A stretch of 64,000 nucleotides of DNA. It comes from Chryseobacterium sp. LJ668. Lineage in GTDB: Bacteria; Bacteroidota; Bacteroidia; Flavobacteriales; Weeksellaceae. Below are positions 62,952-64,000 of the stretch, piece after piece. A program made the translations under genes and the position numbers. How positions within the stretch are numbered: the stretch's first letter is position 1; every line of letters starts with the position of its first letter. The notes beneath the pieces are model-generated. The model was not told where the DNA came from. It saw only the letters and a program-made list of their open reading frames with translations, and did no database searches. The stretch is from contig NZ_CP080443.1 of assembly GCF_019613955.1 (NCBI RefSeq), positions 3,333,001 to 3,397,000 on the forward strand. The letters are read 5' to 3'.

Positions 62952-63608
62952 ATGAAGAAAATCATTTCAGCATTTCTATTGCTGACCTCTATCCTTATTT
63001 TTTCACAGAAAGAAAAACCGATGTTTTGGCAGGACATTGAAAATTTTAAGAAATCAGATCTTAAAAAATCCTCTCCGAAAAATGCTATTTTGCTCATCGG
63101 AAGCTCATCTTTTACTAAATGGCAGGATGTTGCAGATTATTTTCCAGGTAAAATAATCATTAACAGAGGTTTTGGAGGTTCAAGATTAACAGATTTAAAT
63201 TTTTATTCTGAAGATTTACTCAAACCCTATCAACCCAAACAAATTATTATCTATTGCGGTGAAAATGATTTTGCTGATGATGAAAGATTAAAAGCTGATG
63301 TCGTAGTGGATAGATTTAAAACATTTTACATAAAAATACGTGAAAAGTTTCCGAATATTGAAGTTGATTACATTTCAATAAAATATTCTCCGAGCCGCGA
63401 AAAACTCTGGCCTCAAATGACAGAAGCTAATGAGAAAATTGCAAAATTTATGAAGAAGGAAAAGAACGCAGAATTTATTGACATTACAAAAACAATGAAT
63501 GATTCTAATGGAAATGTAAGAAAAGACCTTTTTCTAAATGATATGCTTCATATAACTCCGGAGGGGTACCAACTTTGGGCAAAAGTGATAAAACCTTATC
63601 TAAAATAA
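62952..63608 (+). CDS. Secreted SGNH/GDSL hydrolase
   Basis: A 218-residue esterase-like protein with a signal peptide (residues 1-19, ILIFSQK). Block I is ILLIGSSSFTKWQD, in which the first Ser after Gly is the nucleophile (GSS in place of GDS). Block II is the Gly of INRGFGGSRLTD, block III is the Asn of IIYCGENDFADDE near residue 102, and block V is FLNDMLHITPEGYQLW with the catalytic Asp and His. The full SGNH set is therefore present. It may remove acyl or acetyl groups from a glycan; the substrate is not visible. Confidence 0.9.
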   Translation: MKKIISAFLLLTSILIFSQKEKPMFWQDIENFKKSDLKKSSPKNAILLIGSSSFTKWQDVADYFPGKIIINRGFGGSRLTDLNFYSEDLLKPYQPKQIIIYCGENDFADDERLKADVVVDRFKTFYIKIREKFPNIEVDYISIKYSPSREKLWPQMTEANEKIAKFMKKEKNAEFIDITKTMNDSNGNVRKDLFLNDMLHITPEGYQLWAKVIKPYLK

Positions 63609-63615
63609 TTACAAC

Positions 63616-64000
63616 ATGATAAAAAAACAGCTAACCACTTTAATTGCATTAGTCATCTGTTGCTTAAGTTTTGCACAGAAGACCCCAAACAATAAAAAAT
63701 TGATTCAGGAACTCTCTGACAATGCCTGTAAATGTGTAGATTCCATAGAAATTTTTAACAGAGATAAATCGGATATCATAAAAGATGTTCACGGTTGCAT
63801 TGACAAGCATACAGGTGCTTTACAATTAGGTTCTCTTCTTTCAACTGTTGATGAACTGTCTAAAAACGCTCCTGAAGTAGATGGTAAAAAAGAAGTGAAT
63901 ATCAATCTTGATCTTGATAAAGATTCTAAGCAATATATAGAAAGTTATAATGAGATTGAACGTTATATGATGAAAAACTGCTCAAGTCTAAAAGATGCAG
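63616..64000 (+). CDS. Secreted protein of unknown function, cut by window end
   Basis: The first 128 codons of a gene that runs past the window. It starts MIKKQLTTLIALVICC and has a signal peptide ending LSFAQ near residue 21. The mature part has regularly spaced cysteines (ACKCVDS, HGCIDK, KNCSS) in a helical setting. It starts seven bases after the SGNH hydrolase stop, so the two are probably one transcription unit. No family was recognised from the visible part. Confidence 0.7.
   Translation, partial: MIKKQLTTLIALVICCLSFAQKTPNNKKLIQELSDNACKCVDSIEIFNRDKSDIIKDVHGCIDKHTGALQLGSLLSTVDELSKNAPEVDGKKEVNINLDLDKDSKQYIESYNEIERYMMKNCSSLKDA

Noticed and set aside
1..64000. CRISPR arrays, tRNA, rRNA, transposases, prophage genes
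   Set aside because: I looked for regularly spaced repeats, cloverleaf patterns, transposase and phage motifs and saw none. Absence by eye is not proof for small RNAs.

Overview
The window looks like a chromosomal stretch of a Bacteroidota bacterium of the Chryseobacterium/Weeksellaceae kind. This is inferred from AT-rich DNA, promoters with the Bacteroidota -7 box TAnnTTTG and few Shine-Dalgarno sites, secreted proteins ending in type IX secretion (T9SS) sorting domains, a fused SecDF, a TonB-dependent receptor of the flavobacterial type, and short hairpin repeats between genes of a kind I recall from Chryseobacterium. I see no rRNA, tRNA, CRISPR array, prophage or insertion sequence. Most of the window is conserved housekeeping DNA with a few accessory insertions.

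Layout. 0-4.6 kb: fluoride channel, thioredoxin reductase, DNA polymerase III delta (holA) back to back with a small PD-(D/E)xK protein, a HAD phosphatase and a dienelactone hydrolase. 4.6-6.4 kb: a four-gene minus-strand operon (DUF2911, GNAT, cupin, zinc ribbon). 6.5-6.9 kb: a probably 5'-truncated gene. 7-13.2 kb: the pyrimidine operon pyrB-carA-(secreted unknown)-carB, preceded by a compact leader with promoter, short reading frame, hairpin, U-rich stretch and intrinsic terminator just before pyrB. 13.4-20.4 kb: acetyl-CoA synthetase, a lipoprotein, a small protein, the (p)ppGpp synthetase/hydrolase and NhaA. 20.4-31.2 kb: BrkB-like membrane protein, rlmH, trmL, TPR, PAP2, TatA, an MFS transporter, SecDF and a T9SS-sorted sugar dehydrogenase.

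31.3-35.9 kb is the main accessory element: a class I lanthipeptide cluster (precursor, LanC, and LanB split into a glutamylation protein and an elimination protein) with its own promoter and a likely partial terminator after the precursor gene. It appears more AT-rich than its surroundings and has no transporter or protease of its own here.

36-45.8 kb: hemN with a polytopic membrane protein, a 445-base gap with hairpin repeats, an unknown membrane protein, then an unusual Hsp70-like ATPase preceded by a very short GrpE-like protein, a BNR/WD40-like secreted protein and an amino acid permease. 46-51.9 kb: pnuC (apparently leaderless) overlapping a low-complexity lipoprotein, dapF, mltG and a TonB-dependent receptor. 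51.9-55 kb: a nucleotide-sugar/surface-polysaccharide block (cytidylyltransferase-like, galE, membrane protein, DegT aminotransferase). 55.1-64 kb: T9SS subtilisin, a probably frameshifted secreted gene, PEP carboxylase, a two-helix membrane protein, an iron alcohol dehydrogenase, lipocalin-like lipoprotein, SGNH hydrolase and a gene cut by the window end.

The two observations I rate highest are the pyr leader, which has the layout of the UTP-sensitive attenuator known from enterobacterial pyrBI but in a Bacteroidota context, and the split-LanB lanthipeptide cluster. All identifications come from reading motifs by eye; no database search was possible.
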